From assembly GCA_964579845.1 (NCBI GenBank), contig CAZOHC010000033.1:1-12388 (forward strand): DNA of 12,388 bases, in the 5' to 3' direction. This stretch comes from CAZOHC01 sp964579845. GTDB lineage: Bacteria > Patescibacteriota > Microgenomatia > Levybacterales > UBA12049. The notes beneath the pieces are model-generated. The model was given only the letters and a program-made list of their open reading frames with translations. It was not told where the DNA came from and did no database searches. This document shows, piece by piece, positions 4,920 through 12,388 of the stretch. The translations under genes and the position numbers were made by a program. The stretch's first letter is position 1; the number at the start of each line of letters is the position of its first letter.

Positions 4920-5777
4920 ATGATTACTACTTCGATTATTATTCTCAGCTATAACACTGCTTCGCTTTTGGAATCGTGTCTTATCTCGCTCTTCAAACAT
5001 ATCACGACATCTGATTGTGAAGTTATCGTTGTTGATAATGATTCAACTGATGACAGTGTTCGGATGGTAAAGAAAGCATTTCCTCAGGTACGATTAATAG
5101 AGAATAAGGACAATGTCGGATTTGCTGCCGGTTGTAATATCGGTGCGAAAAAAGCGAAAGGGGAATTCCTTCTCTTCCTGAATTCCGATACGGAGCTTTT
5201 TGAAAACACCCCTGAAAAAATGATGCGTGTGTTCAGATCATATGAAAATGCTGCTGTTGTCGGGGGAATGCTTGAAAATAAAGACGGGACACTGCAGAGG
5301 TCGCACGGATCATTCTATGATCTCGGAAATGTGGTAAACATGCTCTTCGGAGGAGATAAAGCGGAGATGAAGCGCTTTACGAATAATGCAGTTCAGAGTG
5401 TTGACTGGGTTAACGGCGGCCTGATGATGGTAAAAAAAGATATCTTTGAAAAACTAGGCGGGTTCGATACGGATTACTTTATGTATGTTGAGGATATGGA
5501 ATTTTGTTATCGAATGTACCTGCATGGCTACGGAGTCTATATAGACCCGTCTTCATCTGTCACACATATCGGGCAGGGAAGCTCGGATCGGACATTTGCG
5601 ATAACGCAGATTTACAAAGGCTTGCTGCTCTTTTACAAAAAGCATAAAAACAAGCTACAATATATAGTGTTGCTTTTCCTTCTACGAGTGAAAGCATACG
5701 GCTGTATCCTGATTGGCATAATAACAGGCCGTAGACAGTTAGTTAAAACGTATAAAACAGCAATAAAATCACTATGA
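4920..5777 (+). CDS. GT2 glycosyltransferase, rhamnosyltransferase-like (WbbL/COG1216 type)
   Basis: This 285-residue protein has a GT-A fold of the inverting GT2 family. It starts SIIILSYNTASLLESCL, then has VDNDSTDDS (38-46), NVGFAAGCNIG (65-75), the metal-binding LNSDTE (87-92), WVNGGLMMVKK (163-173) and GGFDTDYFMYVEDMEFCYR (180-198). In the last of these, E191-D192 is the probable catalytic base region. A short hydrophobic stretch near 248-268 suggests membrane association. Family members transfer rhamnose or a similar sugar from a nucleotide donor to a lipid-linked glycan in the cytoplasm. The actual sugar cannot be read from the sequence. The last four bases overlap the next gene (ATGA at 5774-5777), so it heads a translationally coupled operon of five genes. 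A second paralogue of the same class is at 11450. The first ATG is used and there is no clear Shine-Dalgarno sequence. Confidence 0.9.
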   Translation: MITTSIIILSYNTASLLESCLISLFKHITTSDCEVIVVDNDSTDDSVRMVKKAFPQVRLIENKDNVGFAAGCNIGAKKAKGEFLLFLNSDTELFENTPEKMMRVFRSYENAAVVGGMLENKDGTLQRSHGSFYDLGNVVNMLFGGDKAEMKRFTNNAVQSVDWVNGGLMMVKKDIFEKLGGFDTDYFMYVEDMEFCYRMYLHGYGVYIDPSSSVTHIGQGSSDRTFAITQIYKGLLLFYKKHKNKLQYIVLLFLLRVKAYGCILIGIITGRRQLVKTYKTAIKSL

Positions 5778-8700
5778 ATATTTTTCGATTTATCCGAAAC
5801 AACGCTTTTTTATCAATCGCACTTTTTTTCCTGGCCTTTATTCCGCTCTATCCGAAGTTACCGATTTTGGATGTTGCGCATACGTGGGTTTATATACGAA
5901 TTGAAGACTTCTTGGTCGCACTTGCAGCAGGATTTTTTCTGATACAGCTGTTCAGGAAAAAAGTAACGCTGAAAACACCGCTGACATTGCCTATCATCAT
6001 ATTCTGGATAGTCGGTGCTGTTTCGACGCTGCACGCAGCTTTCTTTCTCTCGTCACAGATAGCCGGATTTTTTCCTCAGATAGCGCTCCTCCATTATCTG
6101 AGACATATCGAGTACCTCTTGCTCTTTTTCATCGGGTTTGCCGCTGTGAAAGATAGGAAACAGGTGACCCCGGTTGTTATAACAATTGCGGTGACAGTAC
6201 TCTTGGTTGTTCTTTACGGATTGGGGCAACGATATCTGGGATTTCCTGCCTTTCTCACGATGAACGAAGAGTTTGCAAAGGGTATTCCTCTGCGTCTTTC
6301 AGCGCTCTCACGTGTGCCGTCAACGTTTGCCGGACATTATGACCTCGCTGCATATCTCATCATCATGATTCCGGTTCTGGGAAGTATGATCTTTGCCTAC
6401 AAAAAATGGTGGGCGAAAATATTCTTTTTTCTCACGGCAACATCTGCATTAGTGCTCCTCATGATGACAGCCTCCCGTGTCTCCTTCGTTGTCTATCTCG
6501 TTGCGATAACGGTATTACTGGTGTTACAGAAGCAGAAAAAATTTATTCTGCCGGTCATTATCGCGAGTATTATCCTCCTGCAGGGTTTCCAAGGCTTATC
6601 ACAGCGGTTCGCGAGTACGATAACACAGGTCGATTTGGTCGTTGATGCCAGGACAGGGGAAGCGATCGGAATAGCTGAAGATTACCATGAGGGACGGGAT
6701 ATTGTTCTGAAAGATGAAGAATCAACAGGGGAGAATCTACCGCAAGGATCAAAGTATATTAACATTCCCACGAACCGAGGAGAGCAGGAAAATACTGAAC
6801 TTTACTCAAGGAGTCAGTTAAAAGACGGAAGTGGCCAGATGATCGGAAAATCCGGGAATGTTATCGTCAAAAAAGCATTTGCCTATGACGTTTCGTATAC
6901 GACCAGGCTTCAGGGCACATGGCCTCGAGCGATCGATGCGCTCAAGCGTAACTATCTACTAGGAAGCGGATATTCATCTATCAGTATAGCCAGTGATAAC
7001 AATTATCTCAGGATTTTGGGAGAAATCGGAATCGTCGGATTTCTGAGTTTCTCGGCTATTTTTCTGATGTTTTTTATCTATATCTGGAAAATTCTTCCGA
7101 AGGTTGAGAACAAACAAGTCAGAAGTTTTGCACTGGGGGTTGCTGCAGGTGTTTTCGGATTAATGTTAAATGCTATTCTTATTGACGTTTTTGAAGCCTC
7201 AAAAGTGGCTTTTGTCCTCTGGACTTTGGTAGGAATAACGGTAGGATTGCTTCACCTTTATGAAAAAGAGCGTATTGATTTCGTAAAAGAAATGAAGAAG
7301 ATCTTTCTCTCTGTGCCGGCGCTACTTTTTTACCTCTTCGGACTCGGCTTATTCATATTTTCCCCAAGCTTCTCAAACTACTTTGTCGGTGATGATTTCA
7401 CCTGGCTCAGGTGGGCTGCTGATTGTCAATTTACATCAAAAACGTGTTTGACACCCGTGCAGACAGTTGTCGGGTACTTTACTGATGCACATAATTTCTT
7501 CTATCGTCCTGGTACAAAATTATATTTCTTTATCATGTTTCCTTTTTTTGAAATTTTTCCGTCTACCTATCATTTTGTTTCGTTTATCCTGCATCTATTC
7601 GCGACAACCTTAGTCTTCTTTATCCTGCATAAAATACTCGGTAGCAGACTCTTTTCCTACATAGGTGCTGCGCTTTTTATGGTACTGAGTGTTCATGCAG
7701 AAGCAGTGTATTGGATATCAGTAACAGGGCATTTAGTCGCTTATAATGCTGTCCTCTTTGCATTCTTGATGTTTCTCTATTGGCGAGAAAATCGAAAAAA
7801 GACTTTATTTGCACTTATCACGATCAGTCTCTTTCTCGCCACGTTGTTTTATGAGTTTGCTGTTGTCGGCCCACTCCTCCTCATCGGATATGATCTGATA
7901 CACGAGAAACGCTTTAGCTTCTCGCTTTTGAAAGAAAAATGGTATTACGCTTTCTTCCTCCTCCTGATACCGATTTACTACCTGATGAGAACACTTTCGA
8001 ACAGTTTCTGGATGCAGGGTGATTATAGCTACAGTCTGATAGATCTTCCGTTTAATATTGCAGGAAACACACTCGGCTATCTCCTGATCACGTTGTTCGG
8101 AACATCAACGCTTGGTTGGTATGCTGCACTGAGAACGTTTGCTGTTCAAAACATTCCGTTGACGATTATAGTGCTCTTGATCGCTTCAGCAGGCATTGTC
8201 TGGGGATACGTTGCATTCAGGAAATTTTTTGCTACGGAAGACAAGAAGATTGTTCTGACTTCAGTACTTCTCTTTCTGGTTCCGCTCATACCGTTCATAG
8301 GTTTCGGTAATATTTCACCACGATACGTCTATGTCAGTGCTGTCGGTGTCATTTTATTCTTGATGTTTCTCCTGATGAAGTTGTATAGCAAAGCAGCGAT
8401 AATGCATAAATCGGTAGTATTGGTCGGTATATTCATTGCTGTTGTGGGTTATGGTTATTTTCACATCACAGAGTTGAAGCGGATAAATGAAGACTGGCGT
8501 CAAGCAGGCGAAATCTCAAGCAGTACGTTAACCGATCTAAGCCTCACGTATACGGAGCCCGGATCATTACCGAGAAAGCCGGTATTTTATTTCGTCAATG
8601 TTCCGGTTAAACATGGTGAGGCGTGGGTGTTTCCTGTAGGACTGAGTGATGCGATGTGGTTTACGTTCAGAGAAACGCCTGTCACCGTGAAGCAGACATC

Positions 8701-8824
8701 CTCTCTGGATGAGGCTTTTACGGCAGCTCAGCAATTGAAATCAGTGCTTGTTTTTGAGTTTTTGCCAGACGGAAGCGTTGTTCTCGTTAATAAAAATCCG
8801 GAGCCTACTCGACAGAATGAATAA
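5774..8824 (+). CDS. Fusion protein: O-antigen ligase/polymerase (Wzy/WaaL-like) plus TMTC-like GT-C glycosyltransferase
   Basis: This 1016-residue polytopic membrane protein is about twice the length of either family alone. Residues 1-495 are Wzy_C/O-antigen-ligase-like: many helices, FAGHYDLAAYL (185-195), MTASRVSFVVYL (231-242), and a long outer loop (about 276-410) with ENLPQGSKYIN, R389-region PRAIDALKRNYLLGSGY, then DNNYLRILGEIGIVGFL. After a charged linker (YEKERIDFVKEMKK, 497-509) a second unit begins. It has a first helix, GDD at 539-541, FFYRPGTKLY (575-584), HAEAVYWISVTGHL (641-654), LFYEFAVVGPLLLIGYDL (691-708) and SPRYVYVSAVGV (848-859), followed by a soluble C-terminal tail. That order is the TMTC (DUF1736-type) GT-C pattern. 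The first half should polymerise or ligate glycan and the second half transfer a sugar from a polyprenyl-phosphate donor, both on the outer face. A separate start at Met507 (7292) is conceivable. The gene overlaps its neighbours by 4 and 8 bases. Confidence 0.85.
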   Translation: MNIFRFIRNNAFLSIALFFLAFIPLYPKLPILDVAHTWVYIRIEDFLVALAAGFFLIQLFRKKVTLKTPLTLPIIIFWIVGAVSTLHAAFFLSSQIAGFFPQIALLHYLRHIEYLLLFFIGFAAVKDRKQVTPVVITIAVTVLLVVLYGLGQRYLGFPAFLTMNEEFAKGIPLRLSALSRVPSTFAGHYDLAAYLIIMIPVLGSMIFAYKKWWAKIFFFLTATSALVLLMMTASRVSFVVYLVAITVLLVLQKQKKFILPVIIASIILLQGFQGLSQRFASTITQVDLVVDARTGEAIGIAEDYHEGRDIVLKDEESTGENLPQGSKYINIPTNRGEQENTELYSRSQLKDGSGQMIGKSGNVIVKKAFAYDVSYTTRLQGTWPRAIDALKRNYLLGSGYSSISIASDNNYLRILGEIGIVGFLSFSAIFLMFFIYIWKILPKVENKQVRSFALGVAAGVFGLMLNAILIDVFEASKVAFVLWTLVGITVGLLHLYEKERIDFVKEMKKIFLSVPALLFYLFGLGLFIFSPSFSNYFVGDDFTWLRWAADCQFTSKTCLTPVQTVVGYFTDAHNFFYRPGTKLYFFIMFPFFEIFPSTYHFVSFILHLFATTLVFFILHKILGSRLFSYIGAALFMVLSVHAEAVYWISVTGHLVAYNAVLFAFLMFLYWRENRKKTLFALITISLFLATLFYEFAVVGPLLLIGYDLIHEKRFSFSLLKEKWYYAFFLLLIPIYYLMRTLSNSFWMQGDYSYSLIDLPFNIAGNTLGYLLITLFGTSTLGWYAALRTFAVQNIPLTIIVLLIASAGIVWGYVAFRKFFATEDKKIVLTSVLLFLVPLIPFIGFGNISPRYVYVSAVGVILFLMFLLMKLYSKAAIMHKSVVLVGIFIAVVGYGYFHITELKRINEDWRQAGEISSSTLTDLSLTYTEPGSLPRKPVFYFVNVPVKHGEAWVFPVGLSDAMWFTFRETPVTVKQTSSLDEAFTAAQQLKSVLVFEFLPDGSVVLVNKNPEPTRQNE

Positions 8825-10271
8825 GGAAAGACTGCATACACTACTCCCGCTCGTATTGATTCTTATTTTTGCTTTTGTTGTCAGGCTCTATGGTTTCACT
8901 TCGCCTATTGCTGACTGGCATTCCTGGCGCCAGGCAGATACATCTGCTGTTTCCCGTAATTTTATTCAGCATGGATTTGATGTGTTGTATCCCCGATTTG
9001 ACGACCTTTCAAATGTTCCATCGGGATTTGATAATCCGAATGGGTACCGATTTGTCGAGTTTCCGATCTATAATGTGTTCCAGGCGGGATTATTCTGGAT
9101 CTTCGGGGGTTTTACTATCGAGCAGTGGGGCAGAATTGTGACAATCATATCATCACTTTTTTCAATCGTGATGCTTTATCTGCTCTTTACGAAATACGGT
9201 AATCGGAAAATAGGGCTGATCACGGCATTTTTCTATGCGTTCTTACCGTTTAATATTTACTACGGCCGTGTTATTTTGCCTGATCCTACGATGGTTGCCG
9301 CAATTCTGGGAGGAATCTATTTTTTCGACCTTTGGGTCGAAAAAAGCAACACGTATACAGTATCGCGTATACAGTATTGGAACTTTTTCCTTTTATCCTT
9401 GTTATTTACCGCAAGTGCGCTTCTCCTTAAGCCGTATGCGATCTTCTTTACGCTACCGATGGTCTACCTGGCATGGAAGAGATGGGGCATTTCGTTTCTT
9501 ACAAAGTGGCAACTGTGGCTTTTTATGATAGTAAGTATTGCACCGCTTCTGTTTTGGCGGCAGTGGATGACGCAGTTTCCTGAAGGAATTCCGGTGAATG
9601 AGTGGTTAATGAACGGGAACGGTATCAGATTTCGTCCTGCATTCTTCCGGTGGATGGTTTATGAGCGTGTGACGAAGTTAATCTCCGGATATGTCGGACT
9701 CTTTTTTCTGATTCCGGGAATTATCTTAGCGCTACGACAAAAACACGCAGGATTTTTTCTGGCATTTATAATCAGTTCAGTACTGTATGTTACGGTATTT
9801 GCAACCGGTAATGTGCAGCACGATTATTACCAGATTTTAGTCATGCCGACAATTGCAATGCTCTTTGGACTCGGCGGATATGCAATACTCCATCTGAACC
9901 AGTATAGGAAATATCTCGGATCAGTACTCTTTGTACTTCTCAGCATTGGTACATGCTATTTCGGTTGGCGGCAAATACAGGGGTATTTTAATATAAATAA
10001 CCCCGTTATGATTACAGCAGGTAAGGCGGTTGAAGCGAACACGAAACCTGAAGATAAGGTAATCGCCTTATATGACGGTGATACATCATTTCTCTACCAG
10101 ACAAATCGGCAAGGATGGGCAAGTTTTCAGGATCCTTTACCCGAGATGATTGAGAAAGGAGCTAACTATCTGGTACAGCTTCATCCGACACCCGGCGATA
10201 TCACGCTCTACGAAACAGAGTATACTATAGTTGCCTCATCATCAGGATTTGTCGTCGTAAAGCTAGAATAA
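8817..10271 (+). CDS. GT-C membrane glycosyltransferase, PMT/ArnT-like
   Basis: Read from the ATG at 8817 this is a 484-residue polytopic protein. The frame is open further upstream to an ATG at 8748, but that would overlap the previous gene by 77 bases and add a non-membrane leader. The 8817 start places the first helix (7-27) directly before the first outer loop. That loop has D33-W-H35-S-W-R-Q-A-D41, typical of the PMT/ArnT-like group, with D33 or D41 as likely catalytic acid. FVEFPIYN (79-86) and HDYYQILVMP (335-344) are further family marks. Roughly 10-11 helices are followed by a soluble C-terminal domain (about 397-484) expected outside the membrane. It should transfer a sugar from a polyprenyl-phosphate donor, possibly made by the GT2 enzyme at 760. 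The start overlaps the preceding stop by 8 bases and the next gene begins 1 base after its stop. A hairpin and a tandem repeat lie within codons 168-187. Confidence 0.88.
   Translation: MNKERLHTLLPLVLILIFAFVVRLYGFTSPIADWHSWRQADTSAVSRNFIQHGFDVLYPRFDDLSNVPSGFDNPNGYRFVEFPIYNVFQAGLFWIFGGFTIEQWGRIVTIISSLFSIVMLYLLFTKYGNRKIGLITAFFYAFLPFNIYYGRVILPDPTMVAAILGGIYFFDLWVEKSNTYTVSRIQYWNFFLLSLLFTASALLLKPYAIFFTLPMVYLAWKRWGISFLTKWQLWLFMIVSIAPLLFWRQWMTQFPEGIPVNEWLMNGNGIRFRPAFFRWMVYERVTKLISGYVGLFFLIPGIILALRQKHAGFFLAFIISSVLYVTVFATGNVQHDYYQILVMPTIAMLFGLGGYAILHLNQYRKYLGSVLFVLLSIGTCYFGWRQIQGYFNINNPVMITAGKAVEANTKPEDKVIALYDGDTSFLYQTNRQGWASFQDPLPEMIEKGANYLVQLHPTPGDITLYETEYTIVASSSGFVVVKLE
9320..9377. repeat. Hairpin followed by a 14-base tandem direct repeat inside the PMT-like gene
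   Basis: TTTTTTCGACC (9320-9330) and GGTCGAAAAAA (9335-9345) form a perfect 11-bp stem with a 4-base loop TTTG. Six bases later CGTATACAGTAT occurs twice (9352-9363 and 9366-9377), a period of 14. Together they encode residues 168-187, a predicted linker between membrane segments. The T-run precedes the stem and does not follow it, so this is not a standard intrinsic terminator on either strand. Confidence 0.75.
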
Positions 10272-10272
10272 T

Positions 10273-11463
10273 ATGAAAATTCTTTTTTTCACCTATGATG
10301 TACCGTATCCGACAACAAGCGGGGGAAAAGTCAGGGCGTTCAATCTGCTGAAGTATAGCCACAGGCGGGGAGATGAACTGCATCTGTTCTCATTCTCGCG
10401 CGGTGAGTATGATGCCCGGGCTCTTGATGAACTGAAAGATATCGGCGTAAAAGAAATAACTGTTTTCCCCCGACGAAAAGTTCGTGATATTCGAAATGCA
10501 AAAACGTTTCTGACAGGTAAATCGCTTTTCCATATCCTGTACTACGATAAGCAGGTGGCTCAGGCATTATCGTCATATGTGAAAGATAACGGAATAGCAA
10601 TTGTTCACTTCGAATCATTTTATACTGCGTGTTACATGAATGATGCATTAGCCAAACAAGGGGTAAAACAAATCTATGGATCAGAAAATATAGAACATCG
10701 TCTCTATGAAGATTATGTGAAGCATAAGGTTCCGTTTCTTTTCAAACCTGGTTTCCAAGAGCAGGCAAGACGAATAAAACGGGAAGAGATAGATATCGCA
10801 CGTCGTTCGGATTTGGTACTCGCTGTCACTCAAACTGAGAAATCATTTTTTTCAAACATTTCTGATAAGCCTGTGACGGTTATTGAAAACGGTGTCTCAC
10901 TGAAGGAATTTGCCTACCAGGAGCGCCTGAGAAAGAAAGAGCAAACAATACTCTTTGTCGGTAACTTTGACTATTTTCCGAACCTGGATGCGGTAAATTT
11001 CTTCTACCACCGGGTATTTACCCGATTACAAGACAGAAATGTGACATTCAGTATCATCGGTAAAGGATCAGAACAATTTCGTGCATTCTCAGATCCACGG
11101 GTAAAGACAACTGAGTTTATTACAGACATCAAAGTCGCCTATTATGAAGCCGATATATTTGTTTCACCGATTGCTATCGGGGGAGGGACAAACTTTAAAA
11201 TTCTGGAGGCGATGGCAACCGGTCTTCCTGTTGTGACATTTTCTGACAGAATTAAAGACATCGGTGCGGTAAAAGATCGTGATGTTTTAGTCGGCAACGA
11301 CCCTGACTCATTCTTGAAACAAGTAGAACGACTTCTGGATGATCACACACTTGCAAAGAAACTCGGTGTCCATGCCAGAAAAGTGATCGAGGAAAAATAC
11401 TCCTGGGAGGTTATCGGCGGCAAGCTACATACTGCCTGGAAAGAACTGTATGAAAAACATTGA
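10273..11463 (+). CDS. GT4 glycosyltransferase (group 1, EpsF/PEP-CTERM sugar-transferase-like)
   Basis: This 396-residue protein has a two-domain GT-B fold. The N-terminal domain opens MKILFFTYDVPYPTTSGGKV (1-20), the P-x-x-S-G-G loop near the acceptor site. It continues through VHFESFYTACYM, GSENIEHRLYE (136-146) and RRSDLVLAVTQTEKSFF to ENGVSLKEF (205-213). The C-terminal domain has LFVGNFDYFPNLDAV (227-241), FSIIGKGSE and the donor-site run GGGTNFKILEAMATGLPVV (303-321) with E312. This combination is common in capsule and exopolysaccharide clusters; the donor is unknown. It differs from the GT4 pair at 1825 and 2866, which have MKIGID starts and EGFGLPVLE, so it is not a recent duplicate of them. 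It has no in-frame repeat insert. It starts 1 base after the previous stop without a Shine-Dalgarno sequence and overlaps the next gene by 14 bases. Confidence 0.9.
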   Translation: MKILFFTYDVPYPTTSGGKVRAFNLLKYSHRRGDELHLFSFSRGEYDARALDELKDIGVKEITVFPRRKVRDIRNAKTFLTGKSLFHILYYDKQVAQALSSYVKDNGIAIVHFESFYTACYMNDALAKQGVKQIYGSENIEHRLYEDYVKHKVPFLFKPGFQEQARRIKREEIDIARRSDLVLAVTQTEKSFFSNISDKPVTVIENGVSLKEFAYQERLRKKEQTILFVGNFDYFPNLDAVNFFYHRVFTRLQDRNVTFSIIGKGSEQFRAFSDPRVKTTEFITDIKVAYYEADIFVSPIAIGGGTNFKILEAMATGLPVVTFSDRIKDIGAVKDRDVLVGNDPDSFLKQVERLLDDHTLAKKLGVHARKVIEEKYSWEVIGGKLHTAWKELYEKH

Positions 11464-12358
11464 TATCTCAATTATTATCGTAAATTATAATGCCTCAGCA
11501 TTTCTTCGTGAGTGCTTACAATCACTGCAAAAAACAAAACCAAGTGCGTTGACGACTGAGGTCATCGTTGTTGATAATGCCTCAACTGATGATTCTGTTG
11601 CCATGATTCGAAAAGATTTTCGTGATGTGACAGTAATTGCAAGTAACGAGAACCTCGGCTTTTCCCGCGGTAATAATGTCGGTTTGGCAAAGTCACGGGG
11701 TCGGTATGTGCTTTTTCTGAATCCCGATACAGGTATGGAAAAAAACGTCCTTGAGACGATCACAGCATTTATGGATAAAACCCCGAATGCTGGAGCTGCG
11801 ACCTGTTTACTGCGTCTTGAAGATGGCTCCTTAGATGACGGAGCCCATCGTGGGTTTCCGACTCCATGGAATTCGTTCTGTTATTTCACGGGTATCGCAA
11901 AGCTCTTTCCGAAAAGCAGGTTCTTTAACGGATACAATCTGGGTTGGTGTGACATGGACCGGACACATGAAATAGATGCTTTAGTCGGTGCATTTATGTT
12001 TGTCAGACGTGAGGCAGGAGACTCGGTCGGTTGGTGGGATGAGGATTATTTTTTTTACGGTGAGGATTTGGATTTTTGTTATAATCTGAAAGAAAAAGAT
12101 TGGAAGATCTTTTTTATGCCCGATGTTGAGATACTCCACTATAAAGGGATAACAGGCGGGATAAAAAAACACTCTGCTGCAATCTCAACCGCGAACAAAG
12201 AGACAAAGATACGATCAACCAAGGAACGCTTTAGGGCTATGAAGCTTTTTTATGAAAAGCATTACATACATAAATACCCGAAGCTTTTAACATGGTTAGT
12301 CTTTCAGGGAATTGATTTTAAATTAAAAAAATCATTGAAAACGATAAAAAGTTCGTAA
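11450..12358 (+). CDS. GT2 glycosyltransferase, rhamnosyltransferase-like (WcaA/COG1216 type)
   Basis: This is a 302-residue GT-A enzyme of the same class as the 4920 gene. It has ISIIIVNYNASAFLRECLQS (6-25), VDNASTDDS (41-49), NLGFSRGNN (68-76), LNPDT (90-94), GAFMFVRR (180-187) and WWDEDYFFYGEDLDFCY (195-211) with E205-D206 at the expected base position. Compared with the 4920 protein it lacks the hydrophobic C-terminal stretch and has instead a basic tail (residues 238-302) with a last amphipathic region near YPKLLTWLVFQGI. It should transfer a deoxyhexose or hexose from a nucleotide donor in the cytoplasm; the sugar is unknown. It starts inside the end of the GT4 gene (14-base overlap), with GGAAAG six bases upstream of its ATG as a plausible ribosome-binding site. 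It is the last gene in view, and only 30 bases without a recognisable terminator follow. Confidence 0.9.
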   Translation: MKNIDISIIIVNYNASAFLRECLQSLQKTKPSALTTEVIVVDNASTDDSVAMIRKDFRDVTVIASNENLGFSRGNNVGLAKSRGRYVLFLNPDTGMEKNVLETITAFMDKTPNAGAATCLLRLEDGSLDDGAHRGFPTPWNSFCYFTGIAKLFPKSRFFNGYNLGWCDMDRTHEIDALVGAFMFVRREAGDSVGWWDEDYFFYGEDLDFCYNLKEKDWKIFFMPDVEILHYKGITGGIKKHSAAISTANKETKIRSTKERFRAMKLFYEKHYIHKYPKLLTWLVFQGIDFKLKKSLKTIKSS

Positions 12359-12388
12359 GGTTATAAAGTAATAAGAATAATTTAGTAC

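Noticed and set aside
8748..8816. Upstream start at 8748 for the PMT-like gene
   Set aside because: It would overlap the preceding gene by 77 bases and add a leader without family resemblance. The ATG at 8817 gives an 8-base overlap and a normal N-terminal membrane helix.
9320..9345. Intrinsic terminator inside the PMT-like gene
   Set aside because: The stem is strong, but the T-run is on its 5' side and an A-run follows it on both strands, and the operon continues downstream.
4054..11463. UGA recoding as in Gracilibacteria/Absconditabacteria
   Set aside because: TGA ends the genes at 4734, 5777 and 11463 at the expected protein lengths and family C-termini, so it acts as a stop.
1446..12172. 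Minus-strand and alternative-frame open reading frames of 60-100 codons
   Set aside because: All lie within well-supported + strand genes or the repeat gaps, have biased composition typical of shadow frames, and show no recognisable domains.
1..12388. tRNA, rRNA, CRISPR arrays, toxin-antitoxin or prophage genes
   Set aside because: I read for cloverleaf ends, regularly spaced direct repeats and typical protein motifs and saw none. The four-helix-bundle gene is not accompanied by rRNA sequence.

Overview
This window looks like a cell-surface polysaccharide or glycan assembly locus. The likely host is a Candidate Phyla Radiation (Patescibacteria) organism, perhaps of the Microgenomates type, but this is inference and no phylogenetic marker gene is present. 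The pointers are the dense run of glycosyltransferases (GTs), the almost complete lack of Shine-Dalgarno sequences, the 7-base ATTTCAA/ATTTCTA repeats inside coding sequence, and a stand-alone four-helix-bundle (S23/IVP) gene flanked by short-period repeats. TGA is used as a normal stop (ends of the genes at 4183, 4920 and 10273), so the code is the standard bacterial one and not the UGA=Gly code of Gracilibacteria/Absconditabacteria. All recognisable genes are on the + strand.

Left edge (1-759) is AT-rich and degraded. It holds the C-terminal end of a membrane protein that enters from outside the window. Next comes a paralogue that appears to have lost its middle: a GT-C-like N-terminus with a GDD motif joined out of frame to the same kind of C-terminus. 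A perfect 9-bp hairpin containing an extended -10 promoter motif sits directly on the start codon of the next gene.

The middle (760-4919) is a patchwork. In order it has a DPM1/GtrB-like GT2 membrane glycosyltransferase (760), an N-terminal fragment of a GT4 glycosyltransferase (1825), a four-helix-bundle protein gene inside a repeat-bounded element (2396-2856), a full-length GT4 (2866), and a left-handed beta-helix acetyltransferase (4183). Three related intergenic elements (about 1703-1813, 4059-4152 and 4746-4852) each follow a stop codon and lead to the next start. All three have GTATCGTGAG and CGATAC separated by nearly the same distance. A perfect 26-bp inverted repeat taken from two of these elements brackets the acetyltransferase gene. 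Both GT4 genes carry in-frame ATTTCAA repeats, and the full-length one also carries an in-frame palindromic insert.

The right part (4920-12358) is one compact operon with gene junctions of +1 to -14 nt. It encodes a GT2 rhamnosyltransferase-like enzyme, a 1016-residue protein that joins an O-antigen ligase/polymerase (Wzy/WaaL-like) half to a TMTC-like GT-C half, a PMT/ArnT-like GT-C enzyme, a GT4 enzyme, and a second GT2 enzyme.

Inferred division of labour: the cytoplasmic GT2 and GT4 enzymes build a lipid-linked oligosaccharide. The DPM1/GtrB-like enzyme makes a polyprenyl-phosphate sugar, which is the donor used by GT-C enzymes on the outer face. The GT-C proteins decorate the glycan there, the Wzy/WaaL-like half polymerises or ligates it, and the acetyltransferase modifies a sugar. 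No flippase, ABC transporter or nucleotide-sugar gene is visible, so these must lie elsewhere.
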